A stretch of DNA of 54,568 bases from Burkholderiaceae bacterium (GCA_017848435.1 JAFEHU010000027.1:1-54568); one strand, 5' to 3'; shown: positions 29,849 through 39,060, numbered from the stretch's first letter. Notes: a model not told the origin generated them from the sequence alone. A program made the numbers and translations.

Positions 29849-30779
29849 GTTGGCGCTGGTGCTGGCAGGCGCGCTGCTGCTGGCCTTGTGGATCGACCGC
29901 CTGTGGGGCGAGCCCCCGGCTGTGGTGCACCCGGTGGTGGGCGTGGGCCATTACCTCAACGCGGTGGGCCGGCATCTGCCCGATCTGCCGCCGTGGGCGG
30001 CCTATGTGGGCGGTGCGCTGGCGTGGTGTGTGGGCGTGGCCGTGCTGGGCGGCGGGGCGTGGTGGCTGCAGCAGGCGCTGCTGGCGCATCTGCCGGTCTG
30101 GCTGGCGGTGCCGGTGCTGGCGCTGTTGCTCAAGCCGCTGTTGGCCTGGCGCATGCTGCGCGACGAGGTACAGGCAGTGGAAGACGCGCTGGCCGTGTCG
30201 CTCGACGCCGGGCGGCAGCGCCTGTCGCGCATCGTCAGCCGCGACACCCGTGCACTGACCGAGACGGAAGTGCGCGAGAGCGCCATCGAGACGCTGGCCG
30301 AGAACCTCAACGACTCGGTCGTGGCCCCGGTCTTCTGGTTCGTGCTGCTGGGCCTGCCGGGCGCGGTGGTCTACCGCTTTGCCAACACCGCCGACGCGAT
30401 GTGGGGCTACCGTGGCCGCTGGGAATGGGCTGGCAAATTTGCGGCGCGGGCCGACGACGTGTTGTCGTGGGCACCTGCGCGCATCACCGCGTTGCTGCTG
30501 GTTGTCGCCGCGCCTCGCATGGCATGGTTTGCGCTGCCACTGGAAGCGCGCCGCACCCCATCGCCCAACAGCGGCTGGCCGATGGCGGCGATGGCGCTGG
30601 CGCTGCAGGTGCACCTGGGCAAGCCGGGGGTGTACGTGCTGAACGCGCAGGGCAGGGCACCACAGGCTGCCGACACGGCCGCAGCCCTCATTTATGCATC
30701 AAAATCGGTTCTGGCCTGCGCATTTGCTGGCAGTGTTGCTATGCTTTTTATACCAATGTGGGGGCCGTTGAATGGCTAA
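29832..30779 (+). CDS. cbiB: Adenosylcobinamide-phosphate synthase (CbiB/CobD)
   Basis: An inner-membrane protein of 315 residues that links aminopropanol (phosphate) to adenosylcobyric acid. It shows the N-terminal ALWIDRLWGEPPAVVHPVVG, SRDTRALTETEVRESAIETL and AENLNDSVVAPVFW motifs, and several membrane spans. Starts at 29832 or 29838 are both possible; either overlaps the bluB end. The last ~30 codons, including the hydrophobic VLACAFAGSVAMLFIPMWG, fall largely within repeat copy E, so the final membrane helix appears repeat-encoded. It overlaps the next gene by eight bases. Confidence 0.92.
   Translation: MSMPSELALVLAGALLLALWIDRLWGEPPAVVHPVVGVGHYLNAVGRHLPDLPPWAAYVGGALAWCVGVAVLGGGAWWLQQALLAHLPVWLAVPVLALLLKPLLAWRMLRDEVQAVEDALAVSLDAGRQRLSRIVSRDTRALTETEVRESAIETLAENLNDSVVAPVFWFVLLGLPGAVVYRFANTADAMWGYRGRWEWAGKFAARADDVLSWAPARITALLLVVAAPRMAWFALPLEARRTPSPNSGWPMAAMALALQVHLGKPGVYVLNAQGRAPQAADTAAALIYASKSVLACAFAGSVAMLFIPMWGPLNG
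30690..30750 (+). repeat. Dispersed ~68-nt repeat, copy E (3' end of cbiB)
   Basis: Shares the block CTGGCAGTRTTGCTAT with copy B (15 of 16 bases) and the TCAAAAT...GGCCT segment at its left. It encodes the C-terminal hydrophobic end of CbiB in frame. Outer limits are approximate. Confidence 0.6.
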
Positions 30780-31779
30780 CGCCTCGAATGCCACCCTGCG
30801 CGTGCACGGCGGCAACGACCTGCTGGGCCAGCCGGAGATCGAGTTCTCCAGCAACGCCAATGCCTGCGGGCCGTGCCCCATCGCCGTGCGGGCGATTGAG
30901 CAGGTCGACCCCAGCTACTACCCCGAGTCGGGTTACCTCACGCTGCGCCGCCAGCTCGCCAACTTCCACGGCGTCGGCATGGACCGGCTCCTCATCGCCG
31001 CCAGCGGCAGCGAGTTCATCACGCGCATCACGGCCCTGACCGCCGTCAATGGCAAAGGCGCGGTGTGGCTGCCCAAACACGCCTACGCCGACTACGCCAC
31101 CGCCGCCAGCGCCTACCGGTTGTCGCGTGCCGCCACGCCGGAGGAGGCGGGACTGGTCTGGTGCTGCGACCCGACCAGCCCGCTGGGCCAGACCGACGAA
31201 TTGCTGGCGCGTGCGGGGCAACTGCAAGGCACGGTCGTGCTCGACCGCGCTTACGAACCGCTGCGCCTCGAAGGTGCGCTGCCCATCGACCAGGCCGCGC
31301 TCGACCGCGTCTGGCAGCTCTGGACACCCAACAAGGTGCTGGGCCTGCCCGGCATCCGCGCCGCCTATGCGATTGCACCCGTGGGCGCGCAGGCCCAGGT
31401 GCAGCAGATGCAGCAGCTCGCCGCGTCGTGGTTGCTCGGCACCCACGGCATCGCGATGCTGGAGTCGTGGATGACGGCCGAAACCCAGGCCTGGGTGAAA
31501 GGCAGCCTGAACACCCTGCGCCAGTGGAAGGTGCAGCAGATCGCGTTGTGCACGTCTCTGGGCTTCGAGTGCCTGCCCAGCCTGGCCAACTTCTTCACCG
31601 CGCGGCTGCCCGGCCACGACGATCCGGCGGCTTTGCTGAAACGCATCGACCGCATCCGCGCCACCAGCGTCAAGCTGCGCGACGCGACCTCGTTCGGCCT
31701 GCCCGGCCATGCGCGGCTCAGCGTGCAGCCGCCCGAATCGCAGGCCGCGCTGCGCGATGCGTGGTGGGGGTCTGCATGA
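30772..31779 (+). CDS. cobC: Threonine-phosphate decarboxylase-like aminotransferase (CobC/CobD type)
   Basis: A 335-residue PLP enzyme of the HisC-like class I fold. In a B12 cluster this type decarboxylates L-threonine O-3-phosphate to (R)-1-aminopropan-2-ol phosphate, the linker used by CbiB. It begins with a typical VHGGNDLL segment followed by IEFSSNANACGP; the PLP lysine is in TPNKVLGLPGIRAAY. It overlaps cbiB by eight bases and cobQ by four. The symbol follows Pseudomonas denitrificans usage; the Salmonella equivalent is CobD. Confidence 0.88.
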   Translation: MANASNATLRVHGGNDLLGQPEIEFSSNANACGPCPIAVRAIEQVDPSYYPESGYLTLRRQLANFHGVGMDRLLIAASGSEFITRITALTAVNGKGAVWLPKHAYADYATAASAYRLSRAATPEEAGLVWCCDPTSPLGQTDELLARAGQLQGTVVLDRAYEPLRLEGALPIDQAALDRVWQLWTPNKVLGLPGIRAAYAIAPVGAQAQVQQMQQLAASWLLGTHGIAMLESWMTAETQAWVKGSLNTLRQWKVQQIALCTSLGFECLPSLANFFTARLPGHDDPAALLKRIDRIRATSVKLRDATSFGLPGHARLSVQPPESQAALRDAWWGSA

Positions 31780-33251
31780 GCCGCGCCCGCAGTGTCATGG
31801 TGCTGGGCACCACCAGCGGCGCCGGCAAGAGCTGGCTCACCACCGCGCTGTGCCGCTGGTACGCGCGCCAGGGGCTCAAGGTCGCGCCGTTCAAGGCGCA
31901 GAACATGAGCAACAACGCCCGGGTGGTGGCGGGCGGCGAGATTGGCAGCGCGCAGTACTTCCAGTCGCTCGCCGCCAACGCCGTGCCCGACGTGCGGATG
32001 AACCCGCTGTTGCTCAAGCCCGAGGCCGACACCCGCAGCCAGGTCGTGCTGATGGGCCAGGTTGATGCGGCGCTGTCGCGCATGGAATGGCGCGGCCGCA
32101 GTGCGTCGGTCTGGCCGGTGGTGGCGCGCGCGCTCGACGAACTGCTGGCCGAGAACGACGTGGTGGTGCTCGAAGGCGCCGGCTCGCCGGCCGAGATCAA
32201 TTTGAAGGCGTCGGACATCGTCAACATGCGCAGTGCACAACACGCCAACGCGCAGTGTTTGCTGGTGACCGACATCGACCGCGGCGGCGCCTTTGCCCAC
32301 CTCTACGGCACCTGGGCCATGCTGCCGGCCGAAGAGCAGGCGCTGATCAAGGGTTTTGTACTGAACAAGTTCCGTGGCGATGCGGGACTGCTGGCACCCG
32401 GCCCGCAGATGCTGCAGGACCTGACCGGCGTGCCCACCGTGGCCACGCTGCCGATGTGGTGGCAGCACGGCCTGCCAGAAGAAGACGGCGTGTTCGACGA
32501 CCGCACCACGGCCGCCGGTGCGGCGGTGCACACCACCATCGCCATCGTTGCCTACCCGCGCATCAGCAACCTCGACGAATTCCAGCCGCTCAAAAACGTC
32601 CCCGGCGTGCGCGTGAAGTGGGTGCGCAGCCCGGCCGAGCTGGCGGGCGCCGACTGGGTCATCCTGCCCGGCTCCAAGCACACCAGTGGCGATCTGGCCT
32701 GGCTGCGCGCGCAGGGCCTGGACCGTGCCGTGGCCGCGCACGCAGAGCAGGGCGGCAGGGTGCTGGGCGTCTGCGGTGGGCTGCAGATGCTGGGGGAAGG
32801 GCTGATCGACCCGCACGGCATTGACGGGAATGCGCCGGGGCTGGGTTTGCTGCCCTTGGTGACCGTGTTCGAGGCCGAGAAAACCGTGCGCCACCGGCAC
32901 GCCAACTTCGGCCAACTCCACGGTCCCTGGGCCGCGCTGTCGGGCGTGGCCGTGCAAGGCTATGAAATCCACCACGGGCAGACCGCGCAGCACCCGGCCA
33001 TGGCGGTGGCGCACCCGGTGATGGCCGACAGCCTGGCGTGGCAAAATGTGGGGGGCAACGTGCTGGGCTCGTACCTGCACGGCCTGTTCGAAGACGCGGG
33101 CGTGCTGCAGGCGCTGTTCGGGCCGCTGTTGGCCGAAAAGATGCCCGGTGTGTCCGCAAAAGTACCGACGCTGGACGCAGTATTCGACGGGTTGGCCGAC
33201 TACATTGACGCGCATTTCGCGCCGGGCGTGTTGCAGGGGTTGGTCCGCTGA
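31776..33251 (+). CDS. cobQ: Cobyric acid synthase
   Basis: A 491-residue enzyme that amidates four side chains of adenosylcobyrinic acid a,c-diamide. The N-terminal [18 protein letters not shown]-loop, [11 protein letters not shown] and [14 protein letters not shown] mark the synthetase domain. The glutaminase domain has [14 protein letters not shown], the nucleophile in [11 protein letters not shown] and the histidine in YLHGLFED. It starts at ATG 31776, overlapping the upstream stop. Length is normal. Confidence 0.95.
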   Translation: MSRARSVMVLGTTSGAGKSWLTTALCRWYARQGLKVAPFKAQNMSNNARVVAGGEIGSAQYFQSLAANAVPDVRMNPLLLKPEADTRSQVVLMGQVDAALSRMEWRGRSASVWPVVARALDELLAENDVVVLEGAGSPAEINLKASDIVNMRSAQHANAQCLLVTDIDRGGAFAHLYGTWAMLPAEEQALIKGFVLNKFRGDAGLLAPGPQMLQDLTGVPTVATLPMWWQHGLPEEDGVFDDRTTAAGAAVHTTIAIVAYPRISNLDEFQPLKNVPGVRVKWVRSPAELAGADWVILPGSKHTSGDLAWLRAQGLDRAVAAHAEQGGRVLGVCGGLQMLGEGLIDPHGIDGNAPGLGLLPLVTVFEAEKTVRHRHANFGQLHGPWAALSGVAVQGYEIHHGQTAQHPAMAVAHPVMADSLAWQNVGGNVLGSYLHGLFEDAGVLQALFGPLLAEKMPGVSAKVPTLDAVFDGLADYIDAHFAPGVLQGLVR

Positions 33252-33291
33252 CCGGCACTGCACACAACGCAGACATTTTCAGGAGTTGTTT

Positions 33292-34299
33292 ATGGGTTCC
33301 ACCGAAGTTCAAGCGATGGCTGCCGTGCAGCAGGCCGAGAAGCAGGCTGCCGCGCCCTGGAGCGTGGCCGCTGTCGAGGCACTGATGGCCTTGCCGCTGC
33401 CCGAGCTGATGCACCGTGCGCAAGTGGTGCACCGCGAAAACTTCGACCCCTGCGAGGTGGAGTTCGCCACGCTGCTGTCGGTCAAGACCGGCGGCTGCCC
33501 GGAAGACTGTTCCTACTGCCCGCAGGCTGCGCGCTACGACACCGGCGTGTCCGCCACCAAGCTGATGGAGCCCGCCGAAGTGCTGGCCGCTGCCGAAGCC
33601 GCCAAGGCCGCAGGCGCCACCCGTTTCTGCATGGGCGCCGCCTGGCGCTCGCCAAAAGACCGCGACATCGAGAAGGTGTCCGAACTGGTTCGCGGTGTGA
33701 AGGCGCTGGGCATGGAAACCTGCGCCACGCTGGGCATGCTCGAAGGCGGCCAGGCCCAGGCGCTGGCCGATGCCGGGCTGGACTACTACAACCACAACCT
33801 CGACAGCGCCCCCGAGTTCTACGGCCAGATCATCAAGACCCGCGAATACCAGGACCGGCTCGACACGCTGGGCCATGTGCGCACGGCCGGCGTGAAGGTC
33901 TGCTGCGGTGGCATTGTGGGTATGGGCGAAAGCCGCCGCCAGCGCGCCGCGCTGATCGCGCAGCTGGCTAACCTGAGCCCCTACCCGGAATCGGTGCCCA
34001 TCAACCACCTGGTCAAGGTCGAAGGCACGCCGCTGGCCGACCAGGCCGACCTGGACCCGCTGGAGTTCGTGCGCACCATCGCCGTGGCGCGCATCACCAT
34101 GCCCACAGCCCGCGTGCGGCTGTCGGCCGGCCGCCGCCAGATGGGCGAAGCGGTGCAGGCCATGTGTTTCATGGCTGGCGCCAACTCGATCTTCTTCGGC
34201 GAAAAGCTGCTGACCACCGACAACCCCGAAACGCTGGACGACGTGGCCCTGCTCGGCAAGCTCGGCATGTACCCGCGCGGCAAAAAGCCAGCGCACTGA
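33292..34299 (+). CDS. bioB: Biotin synthase
   Basis: A 335-residue radical SAM enzyme that inserts sulfur into dethiobiotin. The SAM cluster motif CPEDCSYC is present, with [12 protein letters not shown] and the C-terminal arginine-containing RVRLSAGR segment that binds the second cluster. The start at 33292 follows an AGGAG site. It sits between cobQ (40 bases) and cobT (nine bases), so it probably shares the B12 transcript. No other biotin gene is in the window. Confidence 0.96.
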   Translation: MGSTEVQAMAAVQQAEKQAAAPWSVAAVEALMALPLPELMHRAQVVHRENFDPCEVEFATLLSVKTGGCPEDCSYCPQAARYDTGVSATKLMEPAEVLAAAEAAKAAGATRFCMGAAWRSPKDRDIEKVSELVRGVKALGMETCATLGMLEGGQAQALADAGLDYYNHNLDSAPEFYGQIIKTREYQDRLDTLGHVRTAGVKVCCGGIVGMGESRRQRAALIAQLANLSPYPESVPINHLVKVEGTPLADQADLDPLEFVRTIAVARITMPTARVRLSAGRRQMGEAVQAMCFMAGANSIFFGEKLLTTDNPETLDDVALLGKLGMYPRGKKPAH

Positions 34300-34308
34300 C
34301 ACGCCGCC

Positions 34309-35424
34309 ATGGTGCTGCCAGCGCTGGCAGATTTGCAGCAGCCCGCACTGGCGCAGGCGCTGCAAGCCAAACTCGACCACAAGACCAAACCGCTGGGCTC
34401 GCTCGGCCGGCTGGAAGCGCTCGCGCTGCAGCTGGGCCTGGTCCTTGGCACGGAAGCCCCGCAGCTCGAGCAGCCGCAACTGCTGGTCTTCGCGGGCGAC
34501 CACGGTCTGGCCGCGCGCGGTGTCTCGGCCTACCCGAGCGACGTGACCTGGCAGATGGTGGAGAACTTTCTGGCCGGTGGCGCCTGCGTCAGCGTGCTGG
34601 CGCGCCAGCACGGCATGGCGCTGACGGTGGTGGATTGCGGCGTGGCGCATGATTTCGGCACCGCCGGGCCGCCCCAAGATGCCGATGGCCCACTCGGGGG
34701 GCAGCGAGGACACGAAGTGCCGAGCGTGGGGGCACATTCAACGCCAAGAGCACAGCTTCACCACGCCAAGATCGCGCCCGGCACCGCCGATTCGCTGTCC
34801 GGCCCGGCCATGACCACCGCGCAGTGCGCGCAGGCCATCGCCAACGGCCGCGCGCTGGTCAAAAGCCTGCCCGGCAACGCGGTGCTGCTCGGCGAGATGG
34901 GCATCGGCAACACCTCGGCCGCCTCACTGCTGTTGGCCCACCTGGCCCAGCTGGACATTGCCGACTGCACCGGCGCCGGTACCGGGCTCGATGCCGCGGC
35001 GGTGCAACGCAAAACCACCATCCTGCGCGACGTGCTGCAGCGCCATGCCGACGTAACCGATCCATTGGCAGCGCTGGCCGCTTTCGGTGGTTTCGAGATG
35101 GCCACGATGTTGGGCGCGGTCTGGCAAGCCGCAGACGAGCGCCGCGTGGTTCTGGTGGACGGCTTCATCACCAGCGCGGTGGTGCTGGTGGCCCACGCGA
35201 TCGACGCCCGCGTGCTGCAGCGCTGCGTGTTTGCGCACCGTTCCGGTGAACGCGGCCATGCGCTGATGCTGCACCACCTGGGCGCGCAACCGCTGCTGGA
35301 CCTGGGCCTGCGCCTGGGCGAAGGTTCGGGCGCGGCGCTGGCCTGGCCGCTGCTGCAATCGGCCTGCGCGGTGCTGCGCGACATGGCCAGCTTCGCCTCG
35401 GCGGGCGTTTCCGGCAAAGTCTGA
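34309..35424 (+). CDS. cobT: Nicotinate-nucleotide-dimethylbenzimidazole phosphoribosyltransferase
   Basis: A 371-residue enzyme that makes alpha-ribazole phosphate from the lower ligand produced by BluB. Recognised segments are [53 protein letters not shown] and [19 protein letters not shown] with the catalytic glutamate. Between VAHDFG and [11 protein letters not shown] there are about 30 extra residues ([20 protein letters not shown] and following) encoded by a second type of dispersed repeat in frame. The insertion is in a surface-loop position before the AKI.GT segment, so activity may persist. Confidence 0.93.
   Translation: MVLPALADLQQPALAQALQAKLDHKTKPLGSLGRLEALALQLGLVLGTEAPQLEQPQLLVFAGDHGLAARGVSAYPSDVTWQMVENFLAGGACVSVLARQHGMALTVVDCGVAHDFGTAGPPQDADGPLGGQRGHEVPSVGAHSTPRAQLHHAKIAPGTADSLSGPAMTTAQCAQAIANGRALVKSLPGNAVLLGEMGIGNTSAASLLLAHLAQLDIADCTGAGTGLDAAAVQRKTTILRDVLQRHADVTDPLAALAAFGGFEMATMLGAVWQAADERRVVLVDGFITSAVVLVAHAIDARVLQRCVFAHRSGERGHALMLHHLGAQPLLDLGLRLGEGSGAALAWPLLQSACAVLRDMASFASAGVSGKV
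34665..34735 (+). repeat. GC-rich dispersed repeat inserted in cobT
   Basis: The stretch contains GGGCCGCCCCAAG, then CACTCGGGGGGCAGCGA, then CGAGCGTGGGGGC. I recognise this combination as a very common short repeat of comamonad genomes, usually intergenic. Here it is read in frame within cobT. It shares no sequence with the 68-nt repeat. Ends are approximate and no other copy is seen in this window. Confidence 0.55.
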
Positions 35425-35425
35425 G

Positions 35426-35454
35426 GGCCAAAACCCCTTTTGCGGGGTGTGGCC
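35426..35454 (+). terminator. Possible terminator hairpin after cobT
   Basis: GGCC..ACCCC pairs with GGGGT..GGCC around a TTTTGC loop just after the cobT stop. The stem has internal mismatches and there is no clear T-run, so termination is only suggested by position at the end of the B12 cluster. Confidence 0.35.
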
Positions 35455-35514
35455 TGTTGTGTGTCGGCGCACACGCGCCTATGCTGTACCCATTGCCATC
35501 CGCAGGAAATCGCC

Positions 35515-35952
35515 ATGTACAAACGCATTTTGCTGGCCTACAACGGCTCGGAAGCCGGGCAGAAAGCCCTGCTCGATTGTCAGGACCTGGCCCAGTGGAG
35601 CGGCGCCACGCTGTACCTGGTGGCCGTGATGCCGGTGATGCTGGGGGTGGTAGGCCTCGAAGGTGCGGTCTACGACAAGGACCTGGCCGACCGCGAGCAC
35701 GGCACCTACCAGGCGGTGCTGAACGAGGGGGTGCGCCGGCTGGCCGCCGCCGGGCACACCGCTAGCGGTGAGGTGCTGGTGGGTGAAACCATCGACGAAA
35801 TCACCCAGTACGCGAAGAAGATCGACGCCGACCTGATCGTCGTGGGCCACCGCCACCTGGACAACTGGGCCGCCCGCTGGTGGCGTGGTTCGGTTTCCAA
35901 GGCGCTGATCGAGCACGCGTCGTGCAGTGTGCTGGTGGTCATCACGCACTGA
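35515..35952 (+). CDS. Universal stress protein (UspA family)
   Basis: A 145-residue single-domain Usp protein. The start MYKRILLAYNGSEAGQKAL and the nucleotide-binding loop VVGHRHLDNWAARWWRGSVS (Gly-x2-x-Gly-Ser type) are visible. The CCATG at 35513-35517 after GGAAATC gives the start; an upstream extension to 35440 lacks support. Such proteins bind ATP or act as dimers in stress responses. It is followed by a methyltransferase gene after five bases. Confidence 0.9.
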   Translation: MYKRILLAYNGSEAGQKALLDCQDLAQWSGATLYLVAVMPVMLGVVGLEGAVYDKDLADREHGTYQAVLNEGVRRLAAAGHTASGEVLVGETIDEITQYAKKIDADLIVVGHRHLDNWAARWWRGSVSKALIEHASCSVLVVITH

Positions 35953-35957
35953 CCGGC

Positions 35958-36635
35958 ATGCCCACCCCACGTTCGGCCGACCCGACACGCCCGCGGGTGG
36001 CGCTGGCGCAGTACCGCCACCGTGCCCAGGTGTACGACCGTGAGCTGGCACCGTTCGAGCCGATCCGCGAACAGGCCATCCGCCACCTGGGCCTGCGCCC
36101 GTCCGACACCGTGCTCGACGTGGGCTGTGGCACCGGCCTGAGCTTTGCGGCGCTGTGCAATGGGGTTGGCCCAAGTGGCCGCGTGGTCGGCATCGAGCAG
36201 TCGCCCGAGATGCTGGAACAGGCGCAGGCGCGTGTGGCGCAGCACGGCTGGGCCAACGTGGCGCTGGTGGGCACACCGGTGGCCCAGGCCAAGCTGCCCC
36301 TGCAGGCCGACGCCGCGCTGTTCCATTTCACCCACGACGTCCTGCGCCAGCCGCAAGCCATTGCCCACGTGCTGCGGCACCTGAAGCCCGGTGCGCGGGT
36401 GGTGGCGTCGGGCCTCAAGTGGGCCGGCGTCTGGACCTGGCCGGTCAACTGGCTGGTGTGGCCCGCCGCGCTGTACTCGGTCAGTTCGCTCGAAGGCCTG
36501 CAACAGCCCTGGGACCGGTTGGCCGATCAACTCGGTGGCATGGCCGTTGACACGCTTTGGCTGGACGCGGTGTTCGTGGCCCATGGGACCACACCGCCTC
36601 AAGGCCGGGGCGTCTTGTCCTTGAAGCCGCAGTAG
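35958..36635 (+). CDS. SAM-dependent methyltransferase
   Basis: A 225-residue class I methyltransferase. The SAM-binding motif I is VLDVGCGTGLSFAAL (about residues 53-67), followed by VVGIEQSPEMLEQAQ and a motif-IV-like ALFHFTHDVL. The C-terminal part, with WTWPVNWLVWPAALYSVSSL, is unusually rich in Trp and may bind a membrane or hydrophobic substrate. The substrate is unknown. Its 3' end overlaps the convergent nth gene by 37 bases. Confidence 0.85.
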   Translation: MPTPRSADPTRPRVALAQYRHRAQVYDRELAPFEPIREQAIRHLGLRPSDTVLDVGCGTGLSFAALCNGVGPSGRVVGIEQSPEMLEQAQARVAQHGWANVALVGTPVAQAKLPLQADAALFHFTHDVLRQPQAIAHVLRHLKPGARVVASGLKWAGVWTWPVNWLVWPAALYSVSSLEGLQQPWDRLADQLGGMAVDTLWLDAVFVAHGTTPPQGRGVLSLKPQ

Positions 36636-37237
36636 CCGGCCACGCCGCACTGCCAGCACAGCGGTTTGCGTGCCTGGCAGATGTAACGCCCGTGCAGGAT
36701 GAGCCAGTGGTGCGCGTCCACCAGATAGGCCGGCGGGATGCGCTTCATCAGCTGCATCTCCACCTCGTAGGGGTTTTTGCCCGGCGCCAGCCCGGTGCGG
36801 TTGCCGACGCGAAAGATGTGCGTGTCCACCGCCATGGTCGGTTCGCCAAAGGCCACGTTCAGCACCACGTTGGCGGTTTTGCGGCCCACGCCGGGCAGGG
36901 CTTCCAGCGCCTCGCGCGTGCGTGGCACCTCGCCGCCGTGTTGTTCCACCAGCATGCGGCAGGTCTCCAGAAGATGCCGCGCCTTGCTGCGGTACAGGCC
37001 GATGGTCTTGATGTGGCCCTCCAGCCCGTCCAGCCCCAGCGCGAGGATTTTTTGCGGCGTGCCGGCCACCGGAAACAGCTTGCGCGTGGCCTTGTTCACG
37101 CCCACGTCGGTGGCCTGCGCGCTCAGCAGCACGGCGGCCAGCAGCTCGAACACGGTGGTGTATTCCAGCTCGGTGTTGGGCTGCGGGTTGGCCGCTTTCA
37201 GTGTGGTGAAGAAGGGTTCGATGTGCTCGCGTTTCAT
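36599..37237 (-). CDS. nth: Endonuclease III
   Basis: A 212-residue DNA glycosylase/AP lyase for oxidised pyrimidines. The helix-hairpin-helix LPGVGRKTANVV contains the catalytic lysine, and the aspartate lies in AVDTHIFRV. The [4Fe-4S] cluster cysteines follow the C-x6-C-x2-C-x5-C spacing near the C-terminus. The start is MKREHIEPFF at 37237. The 3' end overlaps the convergent methyltransferase gene. Confidence 0.97.
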   Translation of the reverse strand: MKREHIEPFFTTLKAANPQPNTELEYTTVFELLAAVLLSAQATDVGVNKATRKLFPVAGTPQKILALGLDGLEGHIKTIGLYRSKARHLLETCRMLVEQHGGEVPRTREALEALPGVGRKTANVVLNVAFGEPTMAVDTHIFRVGNRTGLAPGKNPYEVEMQLMKRIPPAYLVDAHHWLILHGRYICQARKPLCWQCGVAGYCGFKDKTPRP

Positions 37238-37306
37238 GGGGCCGTTCGTCCAGCAAAAAATAGGTGCTGGCGCCATTCTCGCGGCTTCTTGGCTACCATC
37301 ACTTCC

Positions 37307-38947
37307 ATGCAAAACATCAAACGCTGTGGGTGGGGGCTGGGTCTGCTGGTGGCGGGCCTGCTGGCCGCGTGCGCGGCGGCACCCGACACCGCCGCCAAGC
37401 CGAGGCTCGTGGTGCTGCTGGTGGTGGACGGTCTGCCCCAGCGCCAGGTGCTGGCCTACCGCGACCAGCTTGCGCCCGATGGCCTGGCCCGGTTTCTGGA
37501 CCGGGGCACCTGGTTTTCCAACGCGCACTACGGCCACGCTTTCACCGTGACGGCGGCGGGCCATGCCACCATGCTGACCGGCGCCTACCCGGACCGCACC
37601 GGCATCATCGGCAACGACTGGCGTAACGCCGCCACCGGCGCCGAGGTCTACTGCACCAGCGACGCATCGGCCACCTACATTGGCCACACCACCCGGCCGC
37701 TGGACGGCACCAGCCCCAAAAACCTACGCGCCGAAACCGTGGGTGATGTGCTGAGGCGCGCCGACCCGCGTGCCAAGGTGGTGGCCATTTCCGGCAAAGA
37801 CCGCGGCGCCATCCTGCCGGCCGGCCGCGCCGGCACGGCCTACATGTACATGGGCGGCAGCGGGCAGTTTGCGTCCAGCACCTACTACATGGCGCAGCAC
37901 CCGGCCTGGGTCAACGCCTTCAACGCCGCCAAGCCGGCCGACCGCTACTTCAAGACCACGTGGACGCCGCTGCTGCCCGAAGCCGCCTACGCCCGCTCGC
38001 TGCCCGATGGTCAGGCCTGGTTTGCCCGGGGCGGCAGCCTGCCGATGGCGATGAACGCGCCCGACGACGAAGCGCCCGGCCCGGCGTTTTACAGTGCGCT
38101 GCTGCGCAGCCCGTTCGCCGACGCGCTGGCGCTCGATTTCGCCCGCGCCGCCATCGCTGGCGAGCAACTCGGGCAAGACGAGGTGCCCGACATCCTGGCG
38201 GTGAGCCTGTCGGGCCACGACTATGTGAACCACGCGTTTGGTGCCGAGTCGCGCCTCTCGCACGACCATTTGCTGCAGCTTGACCGGCAGTTTCAGGCGT
38301 TCTTTCAGGACCTGGATGCGCGCGTTGGCAAAGACAACTACCTGGTGGTGCTGACGGCCGACCACGGCTTCATGGCGGCGCCCGAGTTCGGCGCGACCCA
38401 AGGGCTGGCCACCGGGCGCATCCGGCTGTCGGCGCTGCTGGGCCACGTCAACGCGGCGCTCACGCCGCAGTTCGGCCCCGGGCAGTGGGTCAGTTTTTCT
38501 GGCTCCAGCCTGTTGGTGAACCGCAGCCTGCTGGCGCAAACAGGTTCCAGTGTGGACGTGGTGGCCGACGCCGCACGCCGTGCCATTGCCGGTGTGCCCG
38601 GCATTGCCGCGGCCTACACGCGCGCCGAACTGCTCAGCGGCAGCCCCGGCAACGCGCCGTACTTTGCGCAGATGCGCAAGTCCTGGCACCCCGAGGTGTC
38701 GGGCGACGTGCAGTTCACCGTCCAGCCGCACTGGATGGTGGGCACCGGCTACGCCGCCACCCACGGCTCACCGCACGCCTACGACACCGGTGTGCCGATT
38801 GCCCTGTATGGCCCGCGCTGGGCCCGGCCGGGCCGCGTGGACGCGCGGGTGGAGGTGGTGGACATCGCCCCCACGCTGGCGCGCTGGCTGCAGGTGGCCG
38901 CGCCCGCCAGCGCGGTGGGCTCACTTTTGCCGGTACAGCGCCCCTGA
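37307..38947 (+). CDS. Alkaline phosphatase-family lipoprotein (PafA-like)
   Basis: A 546-residue exported hydrolase of the alkaline phosphatase superfamily. A lipobox LLAAC near residue 21 predicts lipid anchoring. VVLLVVDGLPQRQV gives the first metal aspartate, and TVTAAGHATMLTG the threonine nucleophile typical of PafA-like and phosphodiesterase enzymes. Other metal ligands are in SGHDYVNHAFG, TADHGFMAAPEF and ATHGSPHAYD. It is predicted to hydrolyse phosphomonoesters or diesters in the periplasm. I start at ATG 37307, because the longer frame crosses nth. Confidence 0.9.
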   Translation: MQNIKRCGWGLGLLVAGLLAACAAAPDTAAKPRLVVLLVVDGLPQRQVLAYRDQLAPDGLARFLDRGTWFSNAHYGHAFTVTAAGHATMLTGAYPDRTGIIGNDWRNAATGAEVYCTSDASATYIGHTTRPLDGTSPKNLRAETVGDVLRRADPRAKVVAISGKDRGAILPAGRAGTAYMYMGGSGQFASSTYYMAQHPAWVNAFNAAKPADRYFKTTWTPLLPEAAYARSLPDGQAWFARGGSLPMAMNAPDDEAPGPAFYSALLRSPFADALALDFARAAIAGEQLGQDEVPDILAVSLSGHDYVNHAFGAESRLSHDHLLQLDRQFQAFFQDLDARVGKDNYLVVLTADHGFMAAPEFGATQGLATGRIRLSALLGHVNAALTPQFGPGQWVSFSGSSLLVNRSLLAQTGSSVDVVADAARRAIAGVPGIAAAYTRAELLSGSPGNAPYFAQMRKSWHPEVSGDVQFTVQPHWMVGTGYAATHGSPHAYDTGVPIALYGPRWARPGRVDARVEVVDIAPTLARWLQVAAPASAVGSLLPVQRP

Positions 38948-38962
38948 AGGCCTGTCACAGCC

Positions 38963-39030
38963 ATTTTTCAGATCAAATAGGGTCTGGGCCTTAGTAGAAT
39001 CTAGCAAGCTAGCTCTTAAAAACATAGCAT
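38963..39030 (+). repeat. Dispersed ~68-nt repeat, copy D (intergenic)
   Basis: The block AGTAGAATCTAGCAAGCTAGCTCT matches copy C in 18 of 24 positions, with weaker matches on the left. It contains the small inverted repeat CTAGCAAGCTAG. It fills the gap between the phosphatase and aminotransferase genes. Confidence 0.6.
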
Positions 39031-39060
39031 TTCAAGCCCTTGACGGGTTGACCCACCACC

